Positions 34,608-44,132 of a stretch of DNA of 64,000 nucleotides are shown here, one piece after another (the first letter of the stretch is position 1; every line of letters begins with the position of its first letter). The position numbers and the translations under genes were made by a program. The stretch is taken from assembly GCA_050998805.1 (NCBI GenBank), contig JBPCPV010000015.1, forward strand, positions 160,711 through 224,710, in the 5' to 3' direction. The stretch comes from JAICKM01 sp050998805 (lineage in GTDB: Bacteria > Chloroflexota > Chloroflexia > QHBQ01 > JAICKM01). The notes below the pieces were generated by a model that did not search any database, was not told the DNA's origin, and was given only the letters and a program-made list of their open reading frames with translations.

Positions 34608-34661
34608 CTTGACATAAGTATAACACAACCCCGATCTATGGGCAAGCGGGTTTCGAGGGCC

Positions 34662-35453
34662 TCATGCAGCCGCCGCCACGAACAGCCCCACGTTTTTACC
34701 AATCCGCAACGGCCCATGCTCTTCGATAAGCTCGTCCACCAGCGAGCGAAACCTGCCGAGCTGCTCCCCGGCGAGGTGTCCCGAGGCTTCAGCATACGCG
34801 ACCAACGGCCGGGCATCGGGTATGAGCAAGGCGTCCTCGTAACGATGCATCTCTACGTGCGGAAACGCTTGCGCGAGTTCCTCCATACCATGCTCAAGGT
34901 TAAAGCCGTTTACCGTGTTGCCGTCATTTATCGTCAAGGCGTAGGCAGCGGAGGCCGACCTCGCCTTGCCGATCAACTCGTCATAGACCCGCATCGTGTT
35001 CCGGCTGTTGGCCGTGGCATACAATCGTCCATCCGGCTTCAGAACGCGGCCGATCTCAGCGTAGGCTTTCGCTCTGTTGGGGACGTGGTAGAGCATGTGG
35101 TTAGCGATAACCGCATCGAAGGAACCCGCGTGAAATGCCAGGGCCTGCACGTCACAAACCGCGAAGGCGAAGCGGCGGGGACTTCGGCTGAGTTGCTTGC
35201 AGGCGTCCTCAGCCACGCCCGGCGAGAAATCAGCCAACACGATCTGCCACCCGTCGGGAATCCGGTCATGGTTCTCCACCCACAGCCGTCCAGATCCGCA
35301 GCCGATGTCCAGAATCCGGCTCTGCGGGGCGAGGTCTAACTGATCCAGGATCCAGCGGTAGAGGCCCTGCGTGTTGGTGCTGTAGTCGGAGTGAAACCGG
35401 ATGCGTACGTCGAGCCTCGCCGCGTCTCGGTACTCCTCGCGCAGGCTGCTCAT
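34662..35453 (-). CDS. class I SAM-dependent methyltransferase
   Basis: A 263-residue protein. Motif I is ILDIGCGSGRLW (about residue 47), followed by VLADFSPGV, AVCDVQALAFHAGSFDAVIANHMLYHV and ILKPDG-like RVLKPDGRLY, the Methyltransf_11 order. Its start overlaps the stop of the upstream flippase-like gene (4 nt). The substrate is unknown; the link suggests a lipid or surface molecule. Confidence 0.87.
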   Translation of the reverse strand: MSSLREEYRDAARLDVRIRFHSDYSTNTQGLYRWILDQLDLAPQSRILDIGCGSGRLWVENHDRIPDGWQIVLADFSPGVAEDACKQLSRSPRRFAFAVCDVQALAFHAGSFDAVIANHMLYHVPNRAKAYAEIGRVLKPDGRLYATANSRNTMRVYDELIGKARSASAAYALTINDGNTVNGFNLEHGMEELAQAFPHVEMHRYEDALLIPDARPLVAYAEASGHLAGEQLGRFRSLVDELIEEHGPLRIGKNVGLFVAAAA

Positions 35454-36550
35454 AGCTTCTCTATCCCCAATTCTGCGGCCTCATCCCGCGCGGGGTGGGT
35501 CAGGTGGCCGCTCAGGTCGGCAGGGGCACCGCGCGGCGCGGAAGAGACGGCTTCCCCTGCATCATCGCGGGCCTCGCGAAGGGAAACGTGTTGGCTCCAG
35601 AAGGCGATGCCGCCGACTAGGAGAGTCGCCAGCAACTGGCTGACATGGAAGACCAGTGCGAACGCCACGGCCAGATCTTTGTTGATGGTCGAGGCGGTGA
35701 TCAGCGCCAGCGTGCCGATGACCAGCGCCTCATAGTTGCCGACATTGCCGGGCATCGCCGGGATCAGCAGGCCGAGGTTGACCAGGGCAGTCATCAGCAG
35801 CACGGCGGACAGGCCGGAGAGCGGCAGCCCAAAGGCCGCAATCGCCGACCAGAACATCCCTGCCGCGACGATCCAGACCAACAGCGAGATGGCCGCGCTC
35901 TTGATCAGCGGGCCGGGCCGCTCGAAGACGCCAAGCCCGGCGCTGAAGGTATGCACGAGCCGGACCGCGAGGCTGCCCACCCGCTGCGGCAACGGCAACA
36001 CCTGGACCAGCCTCGCTGTCAGCGCGACCGCCCGCTCCGACTGCCACTTGAAGACCAACAGCCCACCCAACGCGAGCACCAGCACTACCACCGCAACCGC
36101 GCCGAGCTGATCCGCTTGCCCGTTGCCCAAGCCGAGCGCGGGCAGCCCCGCTACCAGCAGCACGAGCAGCGCCAGCCCGTCGAACAGCTTTTCGATCACC
36201 ACGGTGGCTAGGATAGTCGTCCGGCTGAGGCCGGTACGCCGACTCATCAGGTGGGCGCGCACTAGGTCGCCGGCGCGGGCCGGGAAGAACGTGTTGAAGA
36301 AGTAGCCGGTCATCATCGTGCCGAATAGGGTCGGGAAGCCGGGCGGCGGGCCGTCGGTCAACGGTGCGAGCAGGTGGCTCCAACGCCACGCCATGCAGGC
36401 ATACGCGCCCACCATGCAGAGCATGGAGACCGCGAGCAGACCGAGATTCGCTCCCGCCAGGTGCGCGGGGATAGATTCCCAGTGGACACCCCGCAGCACA
36501 AGGTAGAGGCAGAGGGCGCTGACCGCCACCCCGGCCAGTATTTTTTTCAC
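35450..36550 (-). CDS. lysylphosphatidylglycerol-synthase-TM/UPF0104 family membrane protein
   Basis: A 366-residue integral membrane protein with about eight helices. FNTFFPARAGDLVRAHLMSRRTGLSRT (around residues 85-110, here in parts) is the hallmark of the family that includes the flippase part of MprF and AglD-type proteins. The start is a GTG that overlaps the upstream stop by one base. It probably moves or modifies a lipid-linked molecule. Confidence 0.88.
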   Translation of the reverse strand: MKKILAGVAVSALCLYLVLRGVHWESIPAHLAGANLGLLAVSMLCMVGAYACMAWRWSHLLAPLTDGPPPGFPTLFGTMMTGYFFNTFFPARAGDLVRAHLMSRRTGLSRTTILATVVIEKLFDGLALLVLLVAGLPALGLGNGQADQLGAVAVVVLVLALGGLLVFKWQSERAVALTARLVQVLPLPQRVGSLAVRLVHTFSAGLGVFERPGPLIKSAAISLLVWIVAAGMFWSAIAAFGLPLSGLSAVLLMTALVNLGLLIPAMPGNVGNYEALVIGTLALITASTINKDLAVAFALVFHVSQLLATLLVGGIAFWSQHVSLREARDDAGEAVSSAPRGAPADLSGHLTHPARDEAAELGIEKL

Positions 36551-36888
36551 TAGCTAGAGTTACTTGACTGCGCTGGATAGGTAGCGCCGAGGCTGTGGGC
36601 CGGGCCGGGCAATATGTCGTCCTCGTGGGGCGACATATTACGCGGCTTGCCACGTCGCTGGTGGGCTTCTTCGAGGATCTGAGCAATATCTGTGTTGGTG
36701 AACAGATATGCCTCGCTGATCGTCCGAAACCCCTGTGGGTCGGCTACGTTGACCAGGCCGCGCACCAGGATGCCTTCTTCGATCTCGATGATGTAGACTT
36801 CCTTGAAGCTGTGCTCATCTATGAAGTGGCCTATTGCGCGCAGCAGATCCTCGTAATCAACTCGCCCGGCACCGGTGTAATTCGCCAT
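36550..36888 (-). CDS. conserved hypothetical protein, 112 residues
   Basis: A soluble alpha/beta protein (VDYEDLLRAIGHFIDEHSF, then YIIEIEEGILVRGLV) without a family I can name; the last 40 residues look disordered. It sits 28 nt after the tldE-like gene and its stop overlaps the start of the flippase-like gene, so it belongs to this operon. Confidence 0.7.
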   Translation of the reverse strand: MANYTGAGRVDYEDLLRAIGHFIDEHSFKEVYIIEIEEGILVRGLVNVADPQGFRTISEAYLFTNTDIAQILEEAHQRRGKPRNMSPHEDDILPGPAHSLGATYPAQSSNSS

Positions 36889-36916
36889 CGCGTTCCCCCG
36901 AATGACTGTTGCCCCG

Positions 36917-38248
36917 TTAAAACTCGGTCGCGCTGCTGAAGTTAAAGCCCTCGATCCGCATGGCAGGTACGAGCGAGCCGCCGAAAAAGCCCTTCTGTAG
37001 CCGCAGGGTGTCGCTCAACTCGGCGCGGCGCAGAGCATCGAGCACGCTCTGCGTGAAGCGTAGGTTTTTCACGGGGCGGCTGATCGCGCCGTCCTCGATC
37101 AGGAATGTGCCGTCGCGTGTCATGCCGGTAAGGATTGTCTGCATCGGGTTGACGATGTTGACGTAGTGGAAGCGCGTGACCCAGAGGCCGCGCTTGATGC
37201 CCTTGATCAGTTCGGCCTTCGGCGTCGTGCCGGGGGCGATCACCAGGTTCATCGGCAGCGGGCCGTATGTGTTCGGCGCGGGCAGTCCGTGGCCGGTGCT
37301 CTGCTTGCCGGGTTCGCGGCCCGCGGTGTAGGTATCGTAGACGACCGCGTTAGCGAGGCCGTTCTTGATGATCTCGACGCGCTGCCTCGGCACCCCCTCG
37401 AAGTCAAAAGGGAAGGGCAGCCCGCGCGGGTCGTAGGCATCATCATATATCGTGATGTTGTTGCCGGTGATCTCCTCGCCGAGGCGCATGAAGGAGCGGC
37501 CTTCCTGCAAAGCGAGCGCGCCCATGCCGAGGAAGCTGAGGTAGAGGAGCATCTCGCCGACCGCATACTCCTCCAGCACCACGTCATAGGCACCCGGCTC
37601 GACCGCTGCCGGGTCGCGGCTCCTCACCGCCTTGTCTGTCGCCTCCTTGCCGAGCGCAGATGCGTCGATCTCGGCAACGCGGATCGTGGCGTTCTCGGCG
37701 TAGCCGGAGCCGCTCTCGCCCATGATCACGGTGCTGAACTGCGCGGATGTCTGCGGCGCATAGGCGAACACCCCGTGCGAGTTGCCCACGGCGATTTCGT
37801 TCCACCCGGTGGAGAACGCCCCCGATGCGACCAACCCGGCATCGGCGGCTGCCTTGCAGACCGCGCCGACCCCGGCTGCCCGCACCTCCGGCGGCGTATC
37901 TGCGGTCACCGGGTCGTAGCCGGACGATTGCCCATATGTCGCTGCGCCGGGCAGGGACTTGTAGTCCTCGTTCTCGTGTTGGAACCGGGCGATCATCGTC
38001 GCGCGCTCAACCACTCCGGCGAGCGCGTTCTGGCTCAGGTCGTTTGTCGAGGCCACGCCGATCTTCTTACCGAGCACCGCCCGCACCGTCACCCCGGTGT
38101 TCTGCTCGGCGACGTTCTGGTGGATGTAGGAGTTGGCGAAGCGGGTCAATTGGTCCTGGCCGCCGAAGTACACCACCTCAGTCTCATCGGCCTTCGACCT
38201 ATCCAGCACCCCCTGCACCACGGAACGGATCGTATCTTCCCCTAGCAT
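36917..38248 (-). CDS. TldE/PmbA family protein
   Basis: A 443-residue partner of TldD. It starts with an SSSxD-free N-terminal domain (ETEVVYFGGQDQLTRFANSYIHQN) and has the C-terminal TGMTRDGTFLIEDGAI and FxGGSLVPAMRIEGF segments of the family, without the HExxxH of TldD. TldD/TldE form a heterodimeric zinc protease that trims unfolded peptides and matures some RiPPs. It lies 23 nt after tldD. Confidence 0.92.
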   Translation of the reverse strand: MLGEDTIRSVVQGVLDRSKADETEVVYFGGQDQLTRFANSYIHQNVAEQNTGVTVRAVLGKKIGVASTNDLSQNALAGVVERATMIARFQHENEDYKSLPGAATYGQSSGYDPVTADTPPEVRAAGVGAVCKAAADAGLVASGAFSTGWNEIAVGNSHGVFAYAPQTSAQFSTVIMGESGSGYAENATIRVAEIDASALGKEATDKAVRSRDPAAVEPGAYDVVLEEYAVGEMLLYLSFLGMGALALQEGRSFMRLGEEITGNNITIYDDAYDPRGLPFPFDFEGVPRQRVEIIKNGLANAVVYDTYTAGREPGKQSTGHGLPAPNTYGPLPMNLVIAPGTTPKAELIKGIKRGLWVTRFHYVNIVNPMQTILTGMTRDGTFLIEDGAISRPVKNLRFTQSVLDALRRAELSDTLRLQKGFFGGSLVPAMRIEGFNFSSATEF

Positions 38249-38271
38249 GTTCGTGTCCTTTCGAGCGACGA

Positions 38272-39711
38272 TTAAACGACGCCGACGCGCACTCCACGGA
38301 AGCGGGCGGGGGCGGCACCGTGGCCGACATGGGCGACCTGCATCGGCTCGCCCTTACCGCAGTTGGGCAGGCCCCAGAGCTGCCAGGCACCCAGCCCGGC
38401 AACCGCGTCGCACGACCCCCAGAACTGGGGCGTGATGCCGGTGTAGGTCGGGTTCTTGAGGATCGCGCCGAGCTTGCCGTTGACGATCTCCCACGCGATC
38501 TCGGTGCCGAACTGGAAGTTGAGCCGATGGTCGTCAATGCTCCAGCTCCGGTTTGTGCCGAAGAGTATCCCGTTGTCTATCCCCGCAATCAGGTCTTCGA
38601 GGGAACCCTCGCCCGGCTCGAGGTTAACATTCACCATGCGGATCATCGGGATGCGGTTCCAACCGTCGGCCCGCGAGGTGCCGTCGGATGCCAGACCGAG
38701 GGTCGCGGCGGTCTCTCGGTCGGTTAGATAGCCGACGAACACGCCGGCCTTGATCAGTGGGGTGCGCTGCGCGGGCACGCCCTCGTCGTCCCAGCCGAAG
38801 GTGCCGAGGCCGCCGGGCGTGGTGCCGTCTGCGGTGATGTTGATCAGGGGCGAGCCGTAGCGTTCGGTGCCGAGCTTGTCGGGAGTGAGGAATGAGGTGC
38901 CGGCGAAGGACGCCTCCATGCCGAGCGCGCGGTCGAGTTCGACGGCATGCCCGCAGCTTTCGTGAATCTGCAAGGCGACCTGGCTCGACGAAAGCACGAT
39001 GTCCATGTTGCCCGACGGGCAGGGCTTCGCGGTCAGCAGCGCGACGGCCTCGGCGGCGATCCGCTCGGCGTTGCCGGGCAAATCGGCCCCTGTCACCAAC
39101 TCGAAGCCTCTGCCGCCCCACTGCCCGCCCGACGAGTTTGGGTACGAGCGGTTCTGCAAATCGTTTTCGGCGACTGCGGTCGCTTCGATGCCTGCGCCGA
39201 CCTCGGTGATCTCCTGCTCGATGTTGCTGCCCTCGCTGCTCGCGAAGACTTTGTGGATGCGTATCGCGTTGAAGCTCGACTGGGCAATCGCCAGCCCCGC
39301 CACGTGCCTCATCTGCTTGTCGGCGGCCATGAGCAGGGCGAGCTTGTCTTCGAGCGAGACCGCAAACGGGTCAAGCTCACAGGGGGTGCGATAGACGCCG
39401 GTTTCGCGCACGGGCGGGCCGAGGTCCACCGGCTTGCGGCGTACCTGTGCGCTCGCCCGCGCGATCGCAACCGCGAGTGCCGCCGTCTTGTCTGCCTCTT
39501 CCGGAGTGAGGATGGACGAGCTTGCGAAACCCCACGCGCCTTCCACGACGACACGGACGCCGAAGCCCTGGTCCTCGTTCATAGACAAGGCATCAACAAT
39601 GCCGTTCTTCACCGAGATCGCCTCGCTCATGGTCCGCAGGACGCGAACATCGGCGTAAGTCGCCCCCCGCACACGGGCGGTGTCGAGGGCGCGGGCCGCA
39701 AGATCTTTCAT
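38272..39711 (-). CDS. tldD: TldD metalloprotease
   Basis: A 479-residue protein with the TldD zinc motif HESCGH in LQIHESCGHAVELDRALGME (about residues 251-270), DGTSRADGWNRIPMIRM and the C-terminal CGKGEPM segment that helps bind zinc. First gene of a co-directional run tldD-tldE-hypothetical-flippase-methyltransferase. No RiPP precursor is seen nearby, so a housekeeping role is likely. Confidence 0.94.
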   Translation of the reverse strand: MKDLAARALDTARVRGATYADVRVLRTMSEAISVKNGIVDALSMNEDQGFGVRVVVEGAWGFASSSILTPEEADKTAALAVAIARASAQVRRKPVDLGPPVRETGVYRTPCELDPFAVSLEDKLALLMAADKQMRHVAGLAIAQSSFNAIRIHKVFASSEGSNIEQEITEVGAGIEATAVAENDLQNRSYPNSSGGQWGGRGFELVTGADLPGNAERIAAEAVALLTAKPCPSGNMDIVLSSSQVALQIHESCGHAVELDRALGMEASFAGTSFLTPDKLGTERYGSPLINITADGTTPGGLGTFGWDDEGVPAQRTPLIKAGVFVGYLTDRETAATLGLASDGTSRADGWNRIPMIRMVNVNLEPGEGSLEDLIAGIDNGILFGTNRSWSIDDHRLNFQFGTEIAWEIVNGKLGAILKNPTYTGITPQFWGSCDAVAGLGAWQLWGLPNCGKGEPMQVAHVGHGAAPARFRGVRVGVV

Positions 39712-39732
39712 GCACCGGCTCCTTTCCGAAGC

Positions 39733-39755
39733 GTTCAGCCGTCAGCCGTCAGCGT
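39733..39755. repeat. TTCAGCCGTCAGCCGTCAGC repeat word
   Basis: Two and a half CCGTCAG units upstream of tldD, same family as 2358-2391. Confidence 0.6.
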
Positions 39756-39813
39756 AATCTATCTGCGGGATTTATAACATGAAGGGGGCATCTTTGCAAG
39801 TTGGAGGGCCTCC

Positions 39814-39841
39814 TTGAACGCAGGCCTACTTATGGTATAAT
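39814..39841 (+). promoter_or_regulatory. promoter of the exopolysaccharide operon
   Basis: TTGAAC (39814-39819), 16-nt spacer, TATAAT (39836-39841). The first gene begins about 115 nt downstream, leaving a leader of unknown content. Confidence 0.65.
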
Positions 39842-39961
39842 TGTCCACAGCATTGGGAAGGGGATGGCGTGCCGGGCCATCTGCGAAGAATGTGGGCGGT
39901 TCGATTCTTGCTCATGCACCTCAATGTGCCGCTACAATCATCTGTTAAATGAGGGGAGCCT

Positions 39962-41509
39962 GTGGGCAGTACAAAACCGAGGCCAAAGCTGGTTGTGGCT
40001 AAAGTAGGGGACGCGAGCAGCCGATCCGCTCCTGCGGCCAGACCGGCGGCTCTAGTTCATGTGGATAAGCGCGCGTTCCATTGGCCGCTAGTGGCTGCCC
40101 GTATGGGTGCAGACGCGCTGCTCGTCAACGTGGCGTTTGTGCTGGCATATTTTGCGCGCTACGACCTTCGGCTCGTCCGGGATGTGCAGCGCGAATCCAC
40201 GCTCCCACTCTCAGCCTTCACCGGAATGGAGATCGGGCTGACGGCGATCACCATCATCGTCTTCTACGCGAAGGGTGTTTACGCCCAGCCGCGCGGCACG
40301 TCCTGGCTCGACGAGATGCTGAAAGTGGCCGGGGGCGCGCTCACCAGCGTCGCGGTGCTGATTCTTGCCAGCCTACTCACAAACCCTGTACTGAACTCCC
40401 GCCTGATGTTCCTGTTTATCTACGTTGCTACCCTGCTCGTCTTCGGTGCCGAACGCTTCGTGATACGGCGCGCCCGGATGATGCTTTGGAAGCGCGGGAT
40501 CAACATCCGGCGGGTGCTGGTCGTCGGCTCGGGGTATGCGGGGCAGCGACTGATGAAAGACCTGATGGAGAGGGCGGACCTCGGCTACACCCTCGCCGGC
40601 TATGTCGAGGAGGAGGCCGACTCGGCGGCGTGGACCGTGCCGATGAACGGCCACGGCTACCCCGCGCGCCTCGGACGTGTGGACGACGTGGAGCAGGTGA
40701 TCGGCGCGGGCCAGATCGAGGAGGTGATCGTCGCCCTGCCTGCCTCGGATCACCAGCGTATCGCCGAGGTGGTGGAACGATGCCGCCGTCACCGTGTCAG
40801 CTTCCGGCTCGTGCCCGACCTGTTCGAGATACGCTTCAACCAGGTGCAGATAGATGCCTTGAACGGCATCCCGCTGATCGGGTTGAAGGAGGTGGCCCTG
40901 CGGGGCGGCAACTTGCTGATCAAGCGGGTGCTCGATGTGGCTCTCTCGTTGCTGGTGTTGATTATCACCTCGCCGGTGCTTCTGGTGCTTGGGCTTCTGG
41001 TCAAGCTGGAGGAGCCGCGCGCGGATGTCTTCTTCAAGCACGAGCGGGTCGGTATCGGCGGGCGACGCTTCCAGCTCTACAAGTTCCGAACGATGGAGGC
41101 CGACGCCGAAGAGCGCAAGGCAGAGTTGCTGGCCTACAACGAAGCGAGCGGGCCGGTCTTCAAGATGAGGAACGACCCACGCATTACCCCCATCGGCAGG
41201 TGGCTGCGCCACACCAGCCTCGACGAGTTGCCGCAGATACTCAACATCCTGTTGGGCGATATGGCGTGGGTCGGGCCGCGGCCGCCGGTACCGAGCGAAG
41301 TCGAACTCTACAGCGATTGGCACCGCCGCCGCCTCGAGCTCACACCGGGCCTCACCGGCCTCTGGCAGGTGAGCGGGCGCAGCGACCTGTCGTTCGACGA
41401 CATGGTGAAGCTCGACCTGTTCTACGCGGAAAATTGGTCGCTTGCGTTCGACATCAAGATCCTGCTGATGACTATACCGGCTGTGCTGTTGGGCAAAGGG
41501 GCCTATTGA
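39962..41509 (+). CDS. exopolysaccharide polyprenyl glycosylphosphotransferase
   Basis: A 515-residue priming enzyme, first of six exopolysaccharide genes. N-terminal helices, a Rossmann-like domain (RRVLVVGSGYAGQRLM) and a C-terminal Bac_transf domain (KRVLDVALSLLVLIITSPVL, FKHERVGIGGRRFQLYKFRT, TSLDELPQILNILLGDMAWVGPRPP). The GTG start at 39962 has GGGGAG just upstream. Paralogue of the gene at 27064. Confidence 0.94.
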   Translation: MGSTKPRPKLVVAKVGDASSRSAPAARPAALVHVDKRAFHWPLVAARMGADALLVNVAFVLAYFARYDLRLVRDVQRESTLPLSAFTGMEIGLTAITIIVFYAKGVYAQPRGTSWLDEMLKVAGGALTSVAVLILASLLTNPVLNSRLMFLFIYVATLLVFGAERFVIRRARMMLWKRGINIRRVLVVGSGYAGQRLMKDLMERADLGYTLAGYVEEEADSAAWTVPMNGHGYPARLGRVDDVEQVIGAGQIEEVIVALPASDHQRIAEVVERCRRHRVSFRLVPDLFEIRFNQVQIDALNGIPLIGLKEVALRGGNLLIKRVLDVALSLLVLIITSPVLLVLGLLVKLEEPRADVFFKHERVGIGGRRFQLYKFRTMEADAEERKAELLAYNEASGPVFKMRNDPRITPIGRWLRHTSLDELPQILNILLGDMAWVGPRPPVPSEVELYSDWHRRRLELTPGLTGLWQVSGRSDLSFDDMVKLDLFYAENWSLAFDIKILLMTIPAVLLGKGAY

Positions 41510-41513
41510 CGCG

Positions 41514-42644
41514 GTGCGTGTAGCCCTCGTCCACGACTACCTGACGCAGTACGGCGGGGCAGAGAAGGTCTTGGAGGCGCTGCACGCGCTCTATCCGGGC
41601 GCGCCGGTCTACACATCGGTCTACGCGTCGGAGGCGATGCCTGCGTGCTTCCAGCGGTGGAAAATCCGAACCTCGTTCATGCAGCGGCTGCCGCTGCTGA
41701 GGAGGAAGCACCAGCTTGGCCTGCCGCTCTACCCAACGGCATTTGAGCAATTCGACCTCAGCGGCTATGACCTAGTGATCAGCAGCAGCAGCGCGTGGGC
41801 AAAGGGCGTGATCACGGGGCCGCAAACGTTGCATATCTGTTACTGCCACTCACCGATGCGCTTCGCGTGGTCCTACCAGGATTATGCGCGCGGGGAGAAT
41901 GTCGGCGCGCTCGGAAAGCTGGTCTTGCCATTTATCCTGAGCTATGTTAGACTCTGGGACGAAACCTCGGCGGGGCGGGCCGACGCTTACATAGCGAACT
42001 CCCGGGAAGTCGCGCGGCGGATCTCGAAATATTACCGCCGGGAGGCGACGGTGATCAACCCGCCGGTGGAGTTGGGCGGTTTCGCTCCGGAGGAGAAGCT
42101 CGGCGACTACTTCCTGGTTGTGTCGAGGCTGGTGCCCTATAAACGGCTCGACATCGTGATAGACGCCTTCAACCGGCTCAGCCTGCCGCTGAAAGTGGTG
42201 GGCTGTGGGCGGCAGCGGGCGGAACTCGAAGCGCGGGCGAAGCCGAACATCAGCTTCCTCGGCGCGGTCGGGCAAGATGAGCTAAGGCGGCTGTATGCAC
42301 GGTGCCGCGCGCTGATCTGGTCGGAGGCGAGTGACTTCGGCATTGCCCCGGTCGAGGTGCAGGCGTCGGGTCGCCCGGTTATCGCATACGCGGCGGGCGG
42401 CGCGCTCGAGACAGTGCTGGACGGCGAGACCGGGATCTTCTTCGGGCGGCAGACACCGGCCTCCTTGATCCAGGCCGTCGAGGGCTTCCGGGCCGAAGCG
42501 TTCGACCCGGCCCGCATACGGCGGCACGCCGAGGAGTACGGTGTGCCGGTTTTTGAGCGTCGGATAAGGGAGTTTGTGGACGCGGCGCTCGCCGAGAAGC
42601 AGGCGGAAAGGAACGCATCGGCTTGGAATTGCGCGAATACATAG
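41514..42644 (+). CDS. glycosyltransferase family 4
   Basis: A 376-residue GT-B enzyme. MRVALVHDYLTQYGGAEKVL at the N-terminus and the donor-site SEASDFGIAPVEVQASGRPV in the C-terminal domain are typical of GT4 enzymes of capsule clusters. GTG start 4 nt after the previous stop. It overlaps the next gene by 22 nt. Confidence 0.92.
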   Translation: MRVALVHDYLTQYGGAEKVLEALHALYPGAPVYTSVYASEAMPACFQRWKIRTSFMQRLPLLRRKHQLGLPLYPTAFEQFDLSGYDLVISSSSAWAKGVITGPQTLHICYCHSPMRFAWSYQDYARGENVGALGKLVLPFILSYVRLWDETSAGRADAYIANSREVARRISKYYRREATVINPPVELGGFAPEEKLGDYFLVVSRLVPYKRLDIVIDAFNRLSLPLKVVGCGRQRAELEARAKPNISFLGAVGQDELRRLYARCRALIWSEASDFGIAPVEVQASGRPVIAYAAGGALETVLDGETGIFFGRQTPASLIQAVEGFRAEAFDPARIRRHAEEYGVPVFERRIREFVDAALAEKQAERNASAWNCANT

Positions 42645-43300
42645 GCGTCGTCCGTCGGCGGTGGCTGTTGGTCGTCGCAATAGTCGTGCTGACGGGACTC
42701 GTGAGCTTCGGCCTGGCGCTCACTCAACTCCCTAATTACACAGCCGTGACCCGCGTGTCGGTGCGCCAGCGGACCCCGGCATCTATCCCGCCGACTCCGG
42801 GTCCCACCGGGCAGCCGGGGTACTACACCTACGACAAGTACTACAACTTCTACAGTTCCGAGTTCCTGGCCGACGACTACGCGATCATCGTCACCAGCCA
42901 GGCGTTCACCGACCTTGTAGACGCGAAGCTGGCACAGGACGGCCACCCCGAGTACCAAGCCGTCGGCACGCTCGTCGCCGACCGCAAGCAGCGTGAGCTG
43001 ACGATCTCGGCCACGACCAACGACTCGGCGAGATCGAAGGCGATCACGAAAGCCGTCGGCGAAGTCTTCGCCGATCTGAGCGCACCCGGCGCGCCCACGC
43101 CCAGCGAGAACGGAGTCGCCATACACGACGATGCGCTCTTCGCCGTGATAGATCCGTTGTCGGGGGTGATCAGCAGCAAGAGCCGCCAGTACACGAACGC
43201 GGCCATCGCTACGGGGGTCGGCCTTGCGCTGGCGCTGGCGTTGGCTTTCCTGTTGGAGGCGTTAGGCATCGGACGGCGCACGGCCGCCGGGCCTAGTTAG
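42623..43300 (+). CDS. Wzz-like polysaccharide co-polymerase (first)
   Basis: A 225-residue protein with two membrane helices flanking an extracytoplasmic region, the Wzz/CapA topology: ELREYIGVVRRRWLLVVAIVV at the start and GLALALALAFLLEAL near the end. It starts at a TTG inside the 3' end of the GT4 gene. Such proteins set chain length and activate the partner tyrosine kinase. Confidence 0.85.
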   Translation: MELREYIGVVRRRWLLVVAIVVLTGLVSFGLALTQLPNYTAVTRVSVRQRTPASIPPTPGPTGQPGYYTYDKYYNFYSSEFLADDYAIIVTSQAFTDLVDAKLAQDGHPEYQAVGTLVADRKQRELTISATTNDSARSKAITKAVGEVFADLSAPGAPTPSENGVAIHDDALFAVIDPLSGVISSKSRQYTNAAIATGVGLALALALAFLLEALGIGRRTAAGPS

Positions 43301-43307
43301 GTTAGTG

Positions 43308-43991
43308 ATGCAACTCGAACTCCGCGACTACTTCAATGTGCTGGTCAAACGCTGGTGGCTGATACTGCTGGTGGCGGCGGGTGCTGCCGCCGGGGGCTAC
43401 GGCTACAGCAAGCTACAGACGCCGATCTACCAGGCGGATGTGAAGATACAGGCGTTCCCTAGCCGCGCGGATAACGGCCTGATCGAGTACCTGGTCAAGA
43501 ACCTGCCGAGCTATACCGCGGGCCTCGACTCGCACGAGTTCGTGAACTCTGTGCTGACCGACTCGGCGAACCGTGGGCACCTCGACGACCTGACGGCGGA
43601 CGACGTGCTCGGCAAGCTAAAGGTGCAAGCCCAGCCCGACAATCACATCATAGACATGACGGTGGACGACCCGTCGGCGCAGAAGGCCGCCGACATCGCC
43701 AATGCGCTCGCCTCGGCCTACGCGGACCAGCAGAACGCGCTCGCGGAAAAGAGCCAGAGCGCCGACAAGATCTTCCTGCAACAGCTGGACACCGCCAGGC
43801 CGCCACCGCGCCCCTACCAGCCGCGCACGCTGCTTAACACGGGCGCCGCAGCACTGCTTGGCCTAGTCCTCGGCCTGATACTGGCCTTTATCCTGGAGTT
43901 CACCGACACCAGTCTGAAGACCAGTGAGGATGTGCAACGCTACCTCGCTCTGAACACCATCGGCCTGATACCGGCGCGGAAGCGGGCGTAG
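43308..43991 (+). CDS. Wzz-like polysaccharide co-polymerase (second)
   Basis: A 227-residue protein of the same fold: LELRDYFNVLVKRWWLILLVA at the start, the proline-rich PPPRPYQPRTLLNT before the second helix and GLVLGLILAFILEFTDTSLK after it. The conserved Pro segment and the cytosolic tail SLKTSEDVQRYL favour this copy as the partner of the kinase behind it. The ATG at 43308 or a GTG three bases earlier could start it. Confidence 0.87.
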   Translation: MQLELRDYFNVLVKRWWLILLVAAGAAAGGYGYSKLQTPIYQADVKIQAFPSRADNGLIEYLVKNLPSYTAGLDSHEFVNSVLTDSANRGHLDDLTADDVLGKLKVQAQPDNHIIDMTVDDPSAQKAADIANALASAYADQQNALAEKSQSADKIFLQQLDTARPPPRPYQPRTLLNTGAAALLGLVLGLILAFILEFTDTSLKTSEDVQRYLALNTIGLIPARKRA

Positions 43992-44026
43992 TGGTCGGTG
44001 GTTAGTGGTTAGTGCGTAGTGCGTAA
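43990..44026. repeat. GTGGTTAGTGGTTAGTGCGT repeat word
   Basis: Tandem GTGGT(C/T)(A/G)GT and AGTGCGT units between the second Wzz gene and the kinase gene. Confidence 0.7.
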
Positions 44027-44132
44027 TTGCTGAGGAAGACTGACGACTGACCGGCAAGAGGAGTAGACTGCCCTGAGTAGAGATGAGAAACAGGCTAGGC
44101 AAGCAGCACGCGCCGATGAGCGGGGGGGGCTG

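Noticed and set aside
36917..39711. RiPP biosynthetic cluster around TldD/TldE
   Set aside because: No precursor peptide or modification enzyme is seen; the pair is widespread as a housekeeping protease.
39801..40007. Cys-rich 68-residue frame in the exopolysaccharide leader
   Set aside because: It overlaps the -35/-10 region and the start of the priming transferase gene and has no ribosome site; Cys content alone is weak support.
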